Shown one piece after another: positions 50,031-60,136 of a stretch of 64,000 bases of DNA. The number at the start of each line of letters is the position of its first letter. Within the stretch, counting starts at the first letter, position 1. The notes beneath the pieces are model-generated. The model did no database searches. It saw only the letters and a program-made list of their open reading frames with translations, and was not told where the DNA came from. Made by a program: the position numbers and the translations under genes. The stretch covers positions 1-64,000 of the forward strand of contig JAWNZC010000421.1 of NCBI GenBank assembly GCA_035771165.1, read 5' to 3'. The stretch is from Paragorgia papillata. Lineage: Eukaryota > Cnidaria > Anthozoa > Scleralcyonacea > Coralliidae.

Positions 50031-52539
50031 TACTTTTTTTTTCCGGATTTTTTTCAAAAAATCAGAAAAAATATTTTTCGCCCAAATACAGCCTTCTCGT
50101 TTTCACAGAAGGTTTATAACGACTTTATCTAACCGTTTTTGACCCTAACTGAAAAGTTTCAAAAGTGACCAAAATCGGTCAAAAAGTAAAGGCTAAACCC
50201 CTTTACTTTTTTTTTCCGGATTTTTTTCAAAAAATCAGAAAAAATATTTTTCGCCCAAATACAGCCTTCTCGTTTTCACAGAAGGTTTATAACGACTTTA
50301 TCTAACCGTTTTTGACCCTAACTGAAAAGTTTCAAAAGTGACCAAAATCGGTCAAAAAGTAAAGGCTAACCCCTTTACTTTTTTTTCCCGAATTTTTTTC
50401 AAAAAATCAGAAAAAATATTTTTAGCCCAAATACAGCCTTCTCGTTTTCACAGAAGGTTTAAAACGACTTTATCTAACTGTTTTTTGACCTCTAACTGAA
50501 AAGTTTCAAAAGTGACCAAAATCGGTCAGAAAGTAAAGGCTAAACCCCTTTACTTTTTTTTTCCGGATTTTTTTCAAAAAATCAGAAAAAATATTTTTAG
50601 CCCAAATACAGCCCAAAATCGGTCAAAAAGTAAAGGCTAAACCCCTTTACTTTTTTTTTTCCGGATTTTTTTCAAAAAATCAGAAAAAATATTTTTCGCC
50701 CAAATACAGCCTTCTCGTTTTCACAGAAGGTTTATAACGACTTTATCTAACCGTTTTTTACCCTAACTGAAAAGTTTCAAAAGTGGACCAAAATCGGTTC
50801 AAAAAGTAAAGCCTAATCCCTTTACTTTTTTTTTCCGGATTCTTTTTAAAAAATCAGAAAAAAATATTTTTAGCCCAAATACAGCCTTCTCGTTTTCACA
50901 GAAGGTTTAAAACGACTTTATCTAACCGTTTTTGACCCTAACTGAAAAGTTTCAAAAGTGACCAAAATCGGTCAAAATGTAAAGGCTAACCCCTTTACTT
51001 TTTTTTTCCCGAATTTTTTTCAAAAAAATCAGAAAAAATATTTTTAGCCCAAATATAGCCTTCTCGTTTTCACAGAAGGTTTAAAACGACTTTATCTAAC
51101 TGTTTTTGACCCTAACTGAAAAGTTTCAAAAGTGACCAAAATCGGTCAAAAAGTAAAGGCTAAACCCCTTTACTTTTTTTTTTCCGGATTTTTTTCAAAA
51201 AATCAGAAAAAATATTTTTCGCCCAAATACAGCCTTCTCGTTTTCACAGAAGGTTTATAACGACTTTATCTAACCGTTTTTGACCCTAACTGAAAAGTTT
51301 CAAAAGTGACCAAAATCGGTCAAAAAGTAAAGGCTAAACCCCTTTACTTTTTTTTTCCGGATTTTTTTCAAAAAATCAGAAAAAATATTTTTCGCCCAAA
51401 TACAGCCTTCTCGTTTTCACAGAAGGTTTATAACGACTTTATCTAACCGTTTTTGACCCTAACTGAAAAGTTTCAAAAGTGACCAAAATCGGTCAAAAAG
51501 TAAAGGCTAACCCCTCTACTTTTTTTTTTCCGGATTTTTTTCAAAAAATCAGAAAAAATATTTTTCGCCCAAATACAGCCTTCTCGTTTTCACAGAAGGT
51601 TTAAAACGACTTTATCTAACCGTTTTTGACCCTAACTGAAAAGTTTCGAAAGTGACCAAAATCGGTCAAAATGTAAAGGCTAACCCCTTTACTTTTTTTT
51701 TCCCGAATTTTTTTCAAAAAATCAGAAAAAATATTTTTAGCCCAAATACAGCCTTCTCGTTTTCACAGAAGGTTTAAAACGACTTTATCTAACTGTTTTT
51801 GACCCTAACTGAAAAGTTTCAAAAGTGACCAAAATCGGTCAAAAAGTAAAGGCTAAACCCCTTTACTTTTTTTTTTCCGGATTTTTTTCAAAAAATCAGA
51901 AAAAATATTTTTAGCCCAAATACAGCCTTCTCGTTTTCACAGAAGGTTTAAAACGACTTTATCTAACCGTTTTTGACCCTAACTGAAAAGTTTCAAAAGT
52001 GACCAAAATCGGTCAAAAAGTAAAGGCTAACCCCTTTACTTTTTTTTTTCCGGATTCTTTTCAAAAAATCAGAAAAAATATTTTTAGCCCAAATACAGCC
52101 TTCTCGTTTTCACAGAAGGTTTAAAACGACTTTATCTAACCGTTTTTGACCCTAACTGAAAAGTTTCAAAAGTGACCAAAATCGGTCAAAATGTAAAGGC
52201 TAACCCCTTTACTTTTTTTTTTCCAAATTTTTTTCAAAAAATCAGAAAAAATATTTTTAGCCCAAATACAGCCTTCTCGTTTTCACAGAAGGTTTAAAAC
52301 GACTTTATCTAACTGTTTTTGACCCTAACTGAAAAGTTTCAAAAGTGACCAAAATCGATCAAAAAGTAAAGGCTAAACCCCTTTACTTTTTTTTTCCGGA
52401 TTTTTTTCAAAAAATCAGAAAAAATATTTTTCGCCCAAATACAGCCTTCTCGTTTTCACAGAAGGTTTATAACGACTTTATCTAACCGTTTTTGACCCTA
52501 ACTGAAAAGTTTCAAAAGTGACCAAAATCGGTCAAAAAG

Positions 52540-54615
52540 TAAAGGCTACTCCTTTACCTTTTTTTTTTCCGGATTTTTTTCAAAAAATCAGAAAAAATAT
52601 TTTTAGCCCAAATACAGCGTTCTCGTTTTCGCAGAAGATTTAAAACGACTTTATCTAACCGTTTTTGACCCTAACTGAAAAGTTTCAAAAGTGACCAAAA
52701 TCGGTCAAAATGTAAAGGCTAACCCGTTTACTTTTTTTTTTCAGAATTTTTTTCAAAAAATCAGAAAAAATATTTTTAGCCCAAATACAGCCTTCTCGTT
52801 TTCACAGAAGGTTTAAAACGACTTTATCTAACCGTTTTTGACCCTAACTGAAAAGTTTCAAAAGTGACCAAAATCGGTCAAAAAGTAAAGGCTAACCCCT
52901 TTACTTTTTTTTTCCGGATTCTTTTCAAAAAATCAGAAAAAATATTTTTAGCCCAAATACAGCCTTCTCGTTTTCACAGAAGGTTTAAAACGACTTTATC
53001 TAACCGTTTTTGACCCTAACTGAAAAGTTTCAAAAGTGACCAAAATCGGTCAAAATGTAAAGGCTAACCCCTTTACTTTTTTTTTCCAAATTTTTTTCAA
53101 AAAATCAGAAAAAATATTTTTAGCCCAAATACAGCCTTCTCGTTTTCACAGAAGGTTTAAAACGACTTTATCTAACTGTTTTTGACCCTAACTGAAAAGT
53201 TTCAAAAGTGACCAAAATCGGTCAAAAAGTAAAGGCTAAACCCCTTTACTTTTTTTTTCCGGATTTTTTTCAAAAAATCAGAAAAAATATTTTTCGCCCA
53301 AATACAGCCTTCTCGTTTTCACAGAAGGTTTATAACGACTTTATCTAACCGTTTTTGACCCTAACTGAAAAGTTTCAAAAGTGACCAAAATCGGTCAAAA
53401 AGTAAAGGCTACCCCTTTACTTTTTTTTTTCCGGATTTTTTTCAAAAAATCAGAAAAAATATTTTTCGCCCAAATACAGCCTTCTCGTTTTCACAGAAGG
53501 TTTATAACGACTTTATCTAACCGTTTTTGACCCTAACTGAAAAGTTTCAAAAGTGACCAAAATCGGTCAAAAAGTAAAGGCTAACCCCTTTACTTTTTTT
53601 TTTCCGGATTTTTTTCAAAAAATCAGAAAAAATATTTTTCGCCCAAATACAGCCTTCTCGTTTTCACAGAAGGTTTTAAAACGACTTTATCTAACCGTTT
53701 TTGACCCTAACTGAAAAGTTTCGAAAGTGACCAAAATCGGTCAAAATGTAAAGGCTAACCCCTTTACTTTTTTTTCCCGAATTTTTTTCAAAAAATCAGA
53801 AAAAATATTTTTAGCCCAAATACAGCCTTCTCGTTTTCACAGAAGGTTTAAAACGACTTTATCTAACTGTTTTTGACCCTAACTGAAAAGTTTTCAAAAG
53901 TGACCAAAATCGGTCAAAAAGTAAAGGCTAAACCCCTTTACTTTTTTTTTCCGGATTTTTTTCAAAAAAATCAGAAAAAATATTTTTCGCCCAAATACAG
54001 CCTTCTCGTTTTCACAGAAGGTTTATAACGACTTTATCTAACCGTTTTTGACCCTAACTGAAAAGTTTCAAAAGTGACCAAAATCGGTCAAAAAGTAAAG
54101 GCTACTCCTTTACTTTTTTTTTTCCGGATTTTTTTCAAAAAATCAGAAAAAATATTTTTCGCCCAAATACAGCCTTCTCGTTTTCACAGAAGGTTTATAA
54201 CGACTTTATCTAACCGTTTTTGACCCTAACTGAAAAGTTTCAAAAGTGACCAAAATCGGTCAAAAAGTAAAGGCTAACCCCTTTACTTTTTTTTTTCCGG
54301 ATTTTTTTCAAAAAATCAGAAAAAATATTTTTAGCCCAAATACAGCCTTCTCGTTTTCACAGAAGGTTTAAAACGACTTTATCTAACTGTTTTTGACCCT
54401 AACTGAAAAGTTTCAAAAGTGACCAAAATCGGTCAAAAAGTAAAGGCTAAACCCCTTTACTTTTTTTTTCCGGATTTTTTTCAAAAAATCAGAAAAAATA
54501 TTTTTCGCCCAAATACAGCCTTCTCGTTTTCACAGAAGGTTTATAACGACTTTATCTAACCGTTTTTGACCCTAACTGAAAAGTTTCAAAAGTGACCAAA
54601 ATCGGTCAAAAAGTA
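52540..54615 (+). repeat. Satellite C 12-monomer higher-order repeat (about 2,073 bp), first copy
   Basis: The markers GGCTACTCC (52,544 and 54,618) and TAACCCGTTTAC followed by TTTCAGAATTT (about 52,721 and 54,794) recur at 2,074 and 2,073 bp, that is twelve monomers of 172.8 bp. Between and after them come GCGTTCTCGTTTTCGCAG, CCGGATTC, AAAATGTAAAGG with CCAAATTT, and GGCTACCCC types in the same order. The next copy runs from 54,616 towards the right edge of the array and is only partly complete. Confidence 0.82.
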
Positions 54616-56009
54616 AAGGCTACTCCTTTACTTTTTTTTTTCCGGATTTTTTTCAAAAAATCAGAAAAAATATTTTTAGCCCAAATACAGCGTTCTCGTT
54701 TTCGCAGAAGGTTTAAAACGACTTTATCTAACCGTTTTTGACCCTAACTGAAAAGTTTCAAAAGTGACCAAAATCGGTCAAAATGTAAAGGCTAACCCGT
54801 TTACTTTTTTTTTTTCAGAATTTTTTTCAAAAAATCAGAAAAAATATTTTTAGCCCAAATACAGCCTTCTCGTTTTCACAGAAGGTTTAAAACGACTTTA
54901 ATCTAACCGTTTTTTGACCCTAACTGAAAAGTTTCAAAAGTGACCAAAATCGGTCAAAAAGTAAAGGCTAACCCCTTTACTTTTTTTTTCCGGATTCTTT
55001 TCAAAAAATCAGAAAAAATATTTTTAGCCCAAATACAGCCTTCTCGTTTTCACAGAAGGTTTAAAACGACTTTATCTAACCGTTTTTGACCCTAACTGAA
55101 AAGTTTCAAAAGTGACCAAAATCGGTCAAAATGTAAAGGCTAACCCCTTTACTTTTTTTTTCCAAATTTTTTTCAAAAAATCAGAAAAAATATTTTTAGC
55201 CCAAATACAGCCTTCTCGTTTTCACAGAAGGTTTAAAACGACTTTATCTAACTGTTTTTGACCCTAACTGAAAAGTTTCAAAAGTGACCAAAATCGGTCA
55301 AAAAGTAAAGGCTAAACCCCTTTACTTTTTTTTTCCGGATTTTTTTCAAAAAATCAGAAAAAATATTTTTCGCCCAAATACAGCCTTCTCGTTTTCACAG
55401 AAGGTTTATAACGACTTTATCTAACCGTTTTTGACCCTAACTGAAAAGTTTCAAAAGTGACCAAAATCGGTCAAAAAGTAAAGGCTACCCCTTTACTTTT
55501 TTTTTTCCGGATTTTTTTCAAAAAATCAGAAAAAATATTTTTAGCCCAAATACAGCCTTCTCGTTTTCGCAGAAGGTTTAAAACGACTTTATCTAACCGT
55601 TTTTGACCCTAACTGAAAAGTTTCAAAAGTGACCAAAATCGGTCAAAATGTAAAGGCTAACCCCTTTACTTTTTTTTTTCAGAATTTTTTTCAAAAAATC
55701 AGAAAAAATATTTTTAGCCCAAATACAGCCTTCTCGTTTTCACAGAAGGTTTAAAACGACTTTATCTAACCGTTTTTGACCCTAACTGAAAAGTTTCAAA
55801 AGTGACCAAAATCGGTCAAAAAGTAAAGGCTAACCCCTTTACTTTTTTTTTCCGAATTTTTTTCAAAAAATCAGAAAAAATATTTTTAGCCCAAATACAG
55901 CCTTCTCGTTTTCACAGAAGGTTTAAAACGACTTTATCTAACCGTTTTTGACCCTAACTGAAAAGTTTCAAAAGTGACCAAAATCGGTCAAAAAGTAAAG
56001 GCTAACCCC

Positions 56010-56754
56010 TTTACTTTTTATTTTCCCGATTTTTTTTAAAAAGTGAGAAATAATATTTTTAGCCCAAATACAGCCTTCTCCTTTGCACAGAAGGTCTAAA
56101 ACGACTTTATTTAACCGTTTTTTACCCTAATTCAAAAGTTTCAAAAATGATAACCCCTTTATTTATTTTTTTCCCGATTTTTTTTAAAAAATCAGAAAAA
56201 AATATTTTTAGCCCAAATACAGCCTTCTCCTTTTCACAGAAGGTCTAAAACGACTTTATTTAACCGTTTTTGACCCTAATTCAAAAGTTTCAAAAATGAT
56301 AACCCCTTTATTTTTTTTTCCCGATTTTTTTTAAAAAATCAGAAAACATTTTTTTTAGCCCAAATACAGCCTTCTCCTTTTCACAGAAGGTCTAAAACGA
56401 CTTTATTTAACCGTTTTTGACCCTAACTCAAAAGTTTCAAAAATGACCAAAATCGGTCAAAAAGTAAAGGCTAACACCCGTTTACTTTTTTTTTTCCCCA
56501 TTTTTTTAAAAAAAATCAGAAAAAATATTTTTAGCCAAAATACAGCCTTCTCCTTTTCACAGAAGGTCTAAAACGACTTTATTTAACCGTTTTTGACCCT
56601 AACTCAAAAGTTTCAAAAGTGACCAAAATCGGTGAAAAAGTAAAGGCTAACCCCTTTACTTTTTTTTTCCGGGATTTTTAAAAAAAAATCAGAAAAAATA
56701 TTTTTAGCCAAAATACAGGCTTCGCGTTTTCACAGAAGGTTTAAAACGACTTTA
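56010..56754 (+). repeat. Diverged right edge of satellite C, with 25-bp-deleted units
   Basis: Copies here share edge-specific changes: TTCCCGATTTTTTTTAAAAA, CTTCTCCTTTTCACAG, AAGGTCTAAAACG, GACTTTATTTAACCG and CTAATTCAAAAG. In two junctions (about 56,147 and 56,296) AAAAATGA runs directly into TAACCCC, so about 25 bp carrying the CCAAAATCGGTCAAAAAGTA hairpin arm is missing and the unit is about 149 bp. Edge decay of this kind is typical of satellite arrays, where homogenisation is weakest at the margins. Confidence 0.88.
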
Positions 56755-56865
56755 TCTGCTGTTCAGTTTCTTATAGTTTTTCTTATAAAGGAGGAAATAT
56801 TCTTTCTACTTGTATGCTGTAGTTTCTTATATGTCTGTTTCTTTTATGCAGGGCTTACTGTATTT
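56755..56865. other. Unrelated ~110-bp segment between diverged C monomers
   Basis: From TCTGCTGTTCAGTTTCTTAT to GCAGGGCTTACTGTA the sequence does not match satellite C. It contains an imperfect internal repeat of GCTGT(TC)AGTTTCTTATA at its start and near 56,815. Satellite-like sequence resumes at ATTTAGCCCAAATACAG. It may be an insertion or a remnant of older flanking DNA; I cannot classify it. Confidence 0.6.
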
Positions 56866-57232
56866 AGCCCAAATACAGCCTTCTCCTTCCCACAGGTCTA
56901 AAAAGGCTTTGTTTGACATTTTTTTTACCCTATTTCAAAAGTTCGAAAAATGACCAAAATCGGTTATTTCAGACTTTTTAAAAAAGGCTCAAATATGAAT
57001 ATTTAGCACATATACAGCCTTGCCGTTGCTACAGAAGCACTAAACCTTTTTCCACCATATTTTAAAAGTTTCAAAAAATGGCTAAAATCGAACAAAAAGT
57101 AAAAGCTAACTTTTTCGACTTTTGAAAAAGGGCTCAAAAATGAATATTTAGTACAAATACAGCCTTCGTTGCCACAGCATCTGTCAAGATGCATTATTTG
57201 ACATTTTTTACTTTGTTTCAAAAGTTCGACTA
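56866..57232 (+). repeat. Highly diverged satellite C relics
   Basis: Three degenerate units keep recognisable words in C order: TTTAGCCCAAATACAGCC, GACCAAAATCGG, TTTAGCACATATACAGCC, AAAAGTTTCAAAAAATGG, AACAAAAAGTAAAAGCTAAC, TTTAGTACAAATACAGCC and TTTCAAAAGTTCGA. Orientation is the same as the main array. Identity looks near 70 percent by eye. The array ends at about TTCGACTAGATCAC. Confidence 0.8.
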
Positions 57233-57520
57233 GATCACTACTTAAGGACTAATTTTAATTGCTGTCTATACCGTCATACCTTGTGCGTGTCAGGTGGATA
57301 AGTCGTGAAGACGGTGTAGGTGGTCAGCGGCTCTTTGACTAATATTCAAAGGGGCAAACACAGGAAGCAAACCAGGCTCGTTCATCAGCGCCAAACCACA
57401 AATGCCAAAGTACGAGTGCAGTGCATCTTGAAATTAAAGGCAACAAATAAGGTCTATAACATAGATGTAATGCAACGGCGTTTCTGATTGGTTACCGTGC
57501 GTGCTCCATTTAACAATTAG
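57233..57520. other. Unique-looking spacer, nothing recognised
   Basis: This stretch separates the satellite relics from the first transposon pair. Base composition is balanced compared with the arrays. I see no open frame with protein-like sequence, no repeats and no RNA structure. The end (GTGCGTGCTCCATTTAACAA) resembles the terminal GTGCTCCA of the element at 58,198-58,853 and may be the outer end of its partner. Confidence 0.5.
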
Positions 57521-58141
57521 ACAACGAGACCGAGTTTTCTATGAGCTGTTTTCAACGAGGCGAAGCCAAGTTGACTATCTGCTCATAGAAAACGAGGACG
57601 AGTTGTCTAATTGTTTTAGTATCAACCATAAACAACTTTTCTTTAACGTAAAGAAGTCTTATCAAACATTGTTCTAAATGTTCAGATAGTTTTACCTTTT
57701 TGTTTGCAGAAGTCTCCCCATACATAATGCAGAGCAGTTCGATGGCGTATGGTAAACAATCTCTCACAAAACACAAGATTGTAATTACTTTGCTTCAAAT
57801 TTGGTGTAGATATACTCCATAGGCATAAGCGAATTCATTTCCTTATTCGAAAATGTCAAACTGAATATATTTCCATTACTTTCGACCCAATGTTTTCTTC
57901 ACTCGTACAAAAATTTTAGCAGACGCCACGTTTGATTTTTTAGCCTAATTTCCAGGTTTTGCTTGCGGCGTGTGATATGCCGTGGCTTCTGATTGGTCAG
58001 AATAGGAGTATTCCAGCTATAAGAAGGTTTATCATTGGATAACGCTACCATGGTCTATCACCAATAGACAATGGTAGCTCAGCCAATCAGAAAGCCGGAT
58101 TTGTAATAGACCACGAGTTGGTTGATACTAAAACTCGATGG
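57521..58141 (-). mobile_element. Left arm of a head-to-head element pair (non-autonomous, MITE-like)
   Basis: This stretch is the reverse complement of 58,217-58,823 at high identity. Within it, 57,613-58,134 (522 bp) is bounded by inverted 15-bp ends GTTTTAGTATCAACC and GGTTGATACTAAAAC. Outside the left end lies ACAATTAGACAACTCG-like sequence and a GAGGCGAAGCC word. Near the inner end is a hairpin (CTACCATGGTCTAT against ATAGACAATGGTAG, about 58,047-58,079). No transposase frame is present; the 74-codon minus-strand frame at 57,552 mirrors the right arm and looks meaningless. The transposon family is not recognised. The copy seems truncated at its inner end, because the GTGCTCCA/AACCATTT terminus of its partner is missing. 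Confidence 0.8.
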
Positions 58142-58197
58142 AAGACGGTAATTTCATTGTTTTCCGTTGTTTTGTGTCTGATTCTCTGTTATAAATG

Positions 58198-58853
58198 AAA
58201 TGGTTCATGGTTTGGTGTGCTCCATTGAGTTTTAGTATCAACCAACTGGTGGTCTATTACAAATCCGGCTTTGTGATTGGCTGAGCTACCATGGTCTATT
58301 GGCGATAGATCATAGTAGCGTTATCCAATGATAAACCTTCTTATAGCTGGAATACTCCTATTCTGACCAATCAGAAGCCATGGCATATTCACGCCGCAAG
58401 CAAAACCTGGAAACTAGGCTAAAAAATCAAACATGGCGTCTGCTAAAATTTTTGTACGAGTGAAGAAAACATTGGGTCGAAAGTAATGGAAATATATTCA
58501 GTTTGACATTTTCGAATAAGAAAATGAATTCGCTTATGCCTATGGAGTATATCTACACCAAATTTGAAGCAAAGTAATTACAATCTTGTGTTTTGTGAGC
58601 GATTGTTTACCATACGCCATCGAACTGCTCTGCATTATGTATGGGAGACTTCTGCAAACAAAAAGGTTAAACTATCTGAACATTTAGAACAATGTTTGAT
58701 AAGACTTCTTTACGTTAAAGAAAAGTTGTTTATGGTTGATACTAAAACAATTAGACAACTCGTCCTCGTTTTCTATGAGCAGATAGTCAACGAGGCGAAG
58801 CCGAAAACTCATAGAAAACTCGGCCTGGAGCACGCCAAATCATGAACCATTTC
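58198..58853 (+). mobile_element. Right arm element, 656 bp with its own terminal inverted repeats
   Basis: The ends are inverted repeats of about 27 bp: AAATGGTTCATG plus GTTTGGTGTGCTCCA at 58,198-58,224 against GGAGCACGCCAAATCATG plus AACCATTT at 58,826-58,852. Inside, a second pair of inverted ends (GTTTTAGTATCAACC at 58,229 and GGTTGATACTAAAAC at 58,734) bounds 520 bp. The body is an inverted copy of 57,521-58,141 across a ~57-85-bp spacer, so the pair could fold back on itself. A 93-codon frame (58,564-58,845) crosses the inner and outer terminal repeats and has no recognisable domain, so I do not call a gene. The target duplication is not clear. Confidence 0.8.
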
Positions 58854-59185
58854 TTAAATACATGAAGAACAACGACGGAGGCATAGATGGACCAATGGAC
58901 CTTTTCACCAATAGCGCCATCTTGAATTCGCAATGCATTGTGGATTATCCAGGGTAACAAGCTTAATTAAAAAAGTGATTGCTTAGTGTGGAAAGACAAT
59001 GCGATAAATTTATATTTATAAATACTTTCGTGGCAACAATGTCCAAATATGATCGGTGTAATACAGTGGAACCTCTAATTAGCGGACACTCTATCCAGCG
59101 GACACCTCTAATAAGCCATTTGCACGATGACGTGAGATGGTGTTGGGTGATTACACTACCAGAATGCTTTGTCAGTATTCTAGGG

Positions 59186-59672
59186 CAGAGTTGGAAAAAG
59201 TATTCAGCCTTCCTCCGGATGGGTTTTTAAGTTTAGATAACCTTCCTCAAAATATATAGCGAGAATTTTGTGTTTTGCAACGTTCATAAATACTGCGTGA
59301 CTTTTACAGTACCTTGGTTTTCTAGGTTTTCCTAGGTAAGCTTTGGCATACTACAATCGCTACTAATAACGGACCGCTGCTGACTGATAGCCTGCCAACT
59401 ACCCTCGACTGCTGCGAAGATACACACATCACAGCAGACATCAGCGTACATGTCTCACACATGTAACTGCTGCCACTGCCAGTGCTGCATAATTGTTGGT
59501 TAGCCAATGTTTTGCTGCAAATCGCATTTCTTCTCGACACCTTGCTTGATCAATTGTAACTTTCTCAGATTACCGAATGTGTTGCTTCACGTGTTTTCAT
59601 TTTAAACCTCCTCACTAAAATAAACCTTCCTCCGGGTGGTACCCGCATACCCGCAGCTTTTTTCCAACTCTG
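59186..59672. mobile_element. hAT-like MITE, 487 bp, with 8-bp target duplication
   Basis: The ends are inverted: CAGAGTTGGAAAAAG at the left and CTTTTTTCCAACTCTG at the right, with subterminal CCTTCCTCCGG near both ends. Flanking octamers are TTCTAGGG (59,178-59,185) and TTCCAGGG (59,673-59,680), one mismatch, matching the 8-bp target duplication known for hAT transposons; CAGRGTTGG-type ends are also typical of that superfamily. Removing it restores the left arm of the host palindrome so that it pairs with the right arm through the insertion point, which confirms the boundaries. No transposase is encoded; the 72-codon minus-strand frame inside has no hAT motif. Confidence 0.85.
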
Positions 59673-59759
59673 TTCCAGGGTTTCAGCTAAAAGGGATGAC
59701 TCGAAAGGACCCGTCCAGCCCTTTAGCAGCTTTTTCAAAATATGTCGTCAAATTTGTTT

Positions 59760-59780
59760 CCCCCCCCCCCCCCCCCCCCC
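59760..59780 (+). repeat. C21 homopolymer
   Basis: Twenty-one consecutive cytosines flanked by AAATTTGTTT and AAATTTGTCG, in the loop between the arms of the surrounding palindromic element. The exact length is likely to be unreliable. Confidence 0.95.
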
Positions 59781-60136
59781 AAATTTGTCGTCAAGTTTCA
59801 GCGAGTCTCAAGATTTTAGCAATCTTTTCGATACCCTAACCACAACATAAACCCTAACACTAATCAGAAATCTGGTTTAACCCCTAGCTTTTTGGAAAAA
59901 CATATTTGACGACATATTTTGGAAAAGCCGCGAAAGGACTGGACGGGTCCATTTGAGTGATCCCTTTTAGCCGAAACCCTGGAATACTGGCGAAGCATTC
60001 CCCAACGCCATCTCACGTTATCGTGCAAAAGGTCTATTAACAGACACTTGGTGAAGTTCCCAAACGACACATTACTATATTCCCTCAACCTCCATCCAAC
60101 GGACACCTCTAATTAACGGACGTATGTAAACGTTCC

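Larger units (their letters stand above)
17240..56754 (+). repeat. Satellite C: ~173-bp tandem array, about 228 copies
   Basis: The word GTAAAGGCTAACCCCTTTAC recurs every 172-175 bp. A consensus unit reads through TTTTTCCGGATTTTTTTCAA, AAAATCAGAAAAAATATTTT, TAGCCCAAATACAGCCTTCT, CGTTTTCACAGAAGGTTTAA, AACGACTTTATCTAACCGTT, TTTGACCCTAACTGAAAAGT and TTCAAAAGTGACCAAAATCG. Diagnostic variants are AACCCC/AAACCCC, CCGGATTC/CCGGATTT/CCCGAATT/CCAAATTT, AGCCC/CGCCC, TTATAACG/TTTAAAACG, CCG/CTG before TTTTT, and AAAATGTAAAGG. The variants recur in fixed order, giving higher-order periods. The unit has several short inverted repeats, including CCTTCT...AGAAGG around a 9-nt spacer and GATTTTTT...AAAAAATC. 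No coding capacity. Confidence 0.97.
59064..60136. mobile_element. Palindromic DNA element with pogo-like left end, split by a hAT-like MITE
   Basis: The left end, preceded by TA, reads CAGTGGAACCTCTAATTAGC, then GGACAC, similar to the CAGTRRAACCTC-type ends of pogo/Tigger/Jerky elements (established for that group; similarity judged by eye). Left arm 59,106-59,185 plus 59,681-59,757 pairs with right arm 59,904-60,040: GCACGATGACGTGAGATGG with CCATCTCACGTTATCGTGC, and TATGTCGTCAAAT with ATTTGACGACATA. The loop (59,758-59,903) holds a C21 run. GGACACCTCTAATTAACGGA near 60,100 repeats the subterminal motif. The right terminus is uncertain: either near 60,136, or the AGAGGTCCCACTA-TA at about 61,097-61,111, which is the expected inverted end with a TA target duplication. 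Confidence 0.62.

Noticed and set aside
17240..56754. CRISPR-like array
   Set aside because: The periodicity is regular, but there are no distinct spacers: the whole 173-bp unit is repeated, and there are no cas genes or any prokaryotic coding context.
57161..57180. CTTCGTTGCCACAGCAT in a relic satellite unit as a better CENP-B box on the plus strand
   Set aside because: The first eight bases match the box, but only 10 of 17 positions match overall and the essential CGGG part is absent. It is a chance result of decay.
58564..58845. 93-codon plus-strand frame in the right-hand element as a small transposase or host gene
   Set aside because: The same protein segment appears from the inverted copy at 57,552-57,776, the frame runs through terminal repeats, and there is no catalytic or DNA-binding motif.
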